This document shows, one piece after another, positions 62,967 to 64,000 of a DNA stretch of 64,000 nucleotides; within the stretch, counting starts at the first letter, position 1, and every line of letters begins with the position of its first letter. Origin of the DNA: Kurthia huakuii LAM0618 (GTDB lineage: Bacteria > Bacillota > Bacilli > Bacillales_A > Planococcaceae); the NCBI RefSeq assembly GCF_000505545.1, contig NZ_AYTB01000008.1, positions 248,001 to 312,000 on the forward strand, read 5' to 3'. The notes under the pieces are model-generated. The model saw only the letters and a program-made list of their open reading frames with translations, had not been told where the DNA came from and ran no database searches. The translations under genes and the position numbers were made by a program.

Positions 62967-64000
62967 CTATACAGATGCTTTCATAATTTCTCGAACGTCT
63001 ACAAAGTGTCCTGCAATAGCTGCCGCTGCGGCCATTGGAGGCGATACTAAATGCGTACGTGAACCCGCACCTTGACGTCCTTCAAAGTTACGGTTTGATG
63101 TAGAGGCACAGCGTTCACCAGCTGGTACAACGTCCTCATTCATTGCTAGGCACATCGAACAACCTGATTCACGCCATTCAAATCCTGCTTCTAAAAATAC
63201 TTTATCTAATCCTTCTGCTTCTGCTTGTTGCTTGACAGAATAAGAGCCCGGTACGACGATTGCACGCACGCCTTCATGTACTTTTTGCCCTTGAATAACC
63301 GAGGCTGCAGCACGTAAATCGTGTAGGCGAGAGTTTGTGCAAGAGCCGATAAAGACATGTTGAATCGCAATATCTGTAATCGGTGTACCCGCTTCTAAAT
63401 CCATATACGTTAATGCTTTTTCAAGCGCTTGTTTATCCGATTCTTCAGTGAAATCTGCTGCTGTTGGTACCGTTTGTGATACACCAACACCCATTGATGG
63501 ATTTGTTCCCCATGTAACGATTGGCTCAATATCAGCCGCTTGAATGATACGCACTTCATCGTACGTGGCATCGGCATCAGATGCTAGTGATAGCCAATAC
63601 GCCGCTGCTTCATCAAATTGGTCTGCTGGCGCAAATTTACGCCCTTTAATATAATCCACCGTAATTTGGTCTGGCGAGATTAAACCGGCTTTTGCCCCTG
63701 CTTCAATCGACATATTACAAATCGTCATACGCTCTTCCATTGAAAGTTTATGAATCGCATCACCAGTAAACTCAACGATGTGCCCCGTCCCCATATCAAT
63801 GCCAAATTTTGCGATAATCGCTAAAATAATATCTTTTGCCGCAACACCAAAACCTAATTCGCCTTCTACGCGTACTTCCATCGTTTTTGGTTTGTTTTGC
63901 CATAGCGTTTGTGTACTTAATACATGTTCAACTTCCGATGTGCCGATACCAAAGGCGATTGCGCCAAAAGCACCATGTGTCGATGTATGAGAATCTCCAC
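62967..64000 (-). CDS. leuC: 3-isopropylmalate dehydratase large subunit (5' end outside window)
   Basis: The frame is open to the window edge. The visible 344 codons are the C-terminal three quarters of LeuC, starting [19 protein letters not shown]. They include the [4Fe-4S] ligands in FIGSCTNSR and [10 protein letters not shown], and end with [21 protein letters not shown]. An internal Met at 63881 is not the true start, since conserved LeuC sequence continues upstream. Other leu genes presumably lie beyond the window on the same strand. Confidence 0.96.
   Translation of the reverse strand, partial: GDSHTSTHGAFGAIAFGIGTSEVEHVLSTQTLWQNKPKTMEVRVEGELGFGVAAKDIILAIIAKFGIDMGTGHIVEFTGDAIHKLSMEERMTICNMSIEAGAKAGLISPDQITVDYIKGRKFAPADQFDEAAAYWLSLASDADATYDEVRIIQAADIEPIVTWGTNPSMGVGVSQTVPTAADFTEESDKQALEKALTYMDLEAGTPITDIAIQHVFIGSCTNSRLHDLRAAASVIQGQKVHEGVRAIVVPGSYSVKQQAEAEGLDKVFLEAGFEWRESGCSMCLAMNEDVVPAGERCASTSNRNFEGRQGAGSRTHLVSPPMAAAAAIAGHFVDVREIMKASV

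Noticed and set aside
1-64000. CRISPR arrays, tRNA or rRNA genes, prophage or conjugative modules
   Set aside because: Looked for and not found; no regular direct repeats with spacers and no tRNA- or rRNA-like segments were recognised by eye.

Overview
The window looks like chromosomal DNA of a low-GC Gram-positive rod of the order Bacillales, most likely family Planococcaceae/Caryophanaceae (Lysinibacillus, Solibacillus, Caryophanon and relatives). The signs are strong GGAGG-type ribosome binding sites, T-box and cobalamin-riboswitch control, Zur boxes of the Bacillus type, a citB-yneP-yneR-plsY-parE-parC block as in Bacillus subtilis, and lutABC and leuCD of Bacillales type. Most genes lie on the minus strand. 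No rRNA, tRNA, prophage or CRISPR array was seen.

Layout. 1-1.43 kb: a tnpB-only IS200/IS605-type element with a probable omega RNA. 1.6-6.4 kb: a zinc-starvation island (zinT, zinc-independent S14 and L33 paralogues, two COG0523 GTPases) with four Zur boxes, interrupted by an IS4-family insertion. 6.5-9.4 kb: a decayed stretch holding a LysR remnant, a DUF2332 remnant and a frameshifted nhaC-like gene. 9.5-16.2 kb: oxidoreductase, TPR protein, yqeY, MFS transporter, and trpEG behind a Trp T-box. 16.2-18.5 kb: PadR-like regulator and an exported subtilase. 18.5-24.6 kb: a five-gene cobalamin-riboswitch operon encoding an ECF transporter plus two exported proteins whose domains match the two halves of animal transcobalamin/intrinsic factor. 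25-26.3 kb: two-part ThrE-like exporter. 26.4-31.6 kb: an acyl-CoA operon (acyl-CoA dehydrogenase, CaiB-type CoA-transferase, SDR) with a -24/-12 promoter facing a divergent sigma-54 activator. 31.6-42.3 kb: small membrane proteins, a phosphatase, a lone receiver domain, a 1547-residue surface phosphoesterase, a MocR/LysE pair, an arylamine acetyltransferase and a transglutaminase-like protein. 42.5-45.8 kb: gluconate genes (6-phosphogluconate dehydrogenase, RpiR regulator, gntP) sharing a 15-bp candidate operator. 46.1-55.9 kb: hydrolase, parCE, plsY, yneR, yneP, acnA. 56-59.5 kb: DCC protein and lutABC. 59.6-62 kb: two proteins of unknown role, a candidate structured RNA, and a small hypothetical protein. 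62.4-64 kb: leuD and the start-truncated leuC running off the window.

A family of about 140-bp nested palindromes (four copies, either orientation) sits at the 3' ends of unrelated genes. The points most worth following up are the split transcobalamin-like cobalamin capture system, the promoter-hairpins-terminator unit at 61.28-61.66 kb, the zinc island, and the sigma-54 acyl-CoA module.

All family calls come from reading the sequence and from motif knowledge; no database search was run. Start codons were set by Shine-Dalgarno (SD) spacing wherever the longest frame disagreed.
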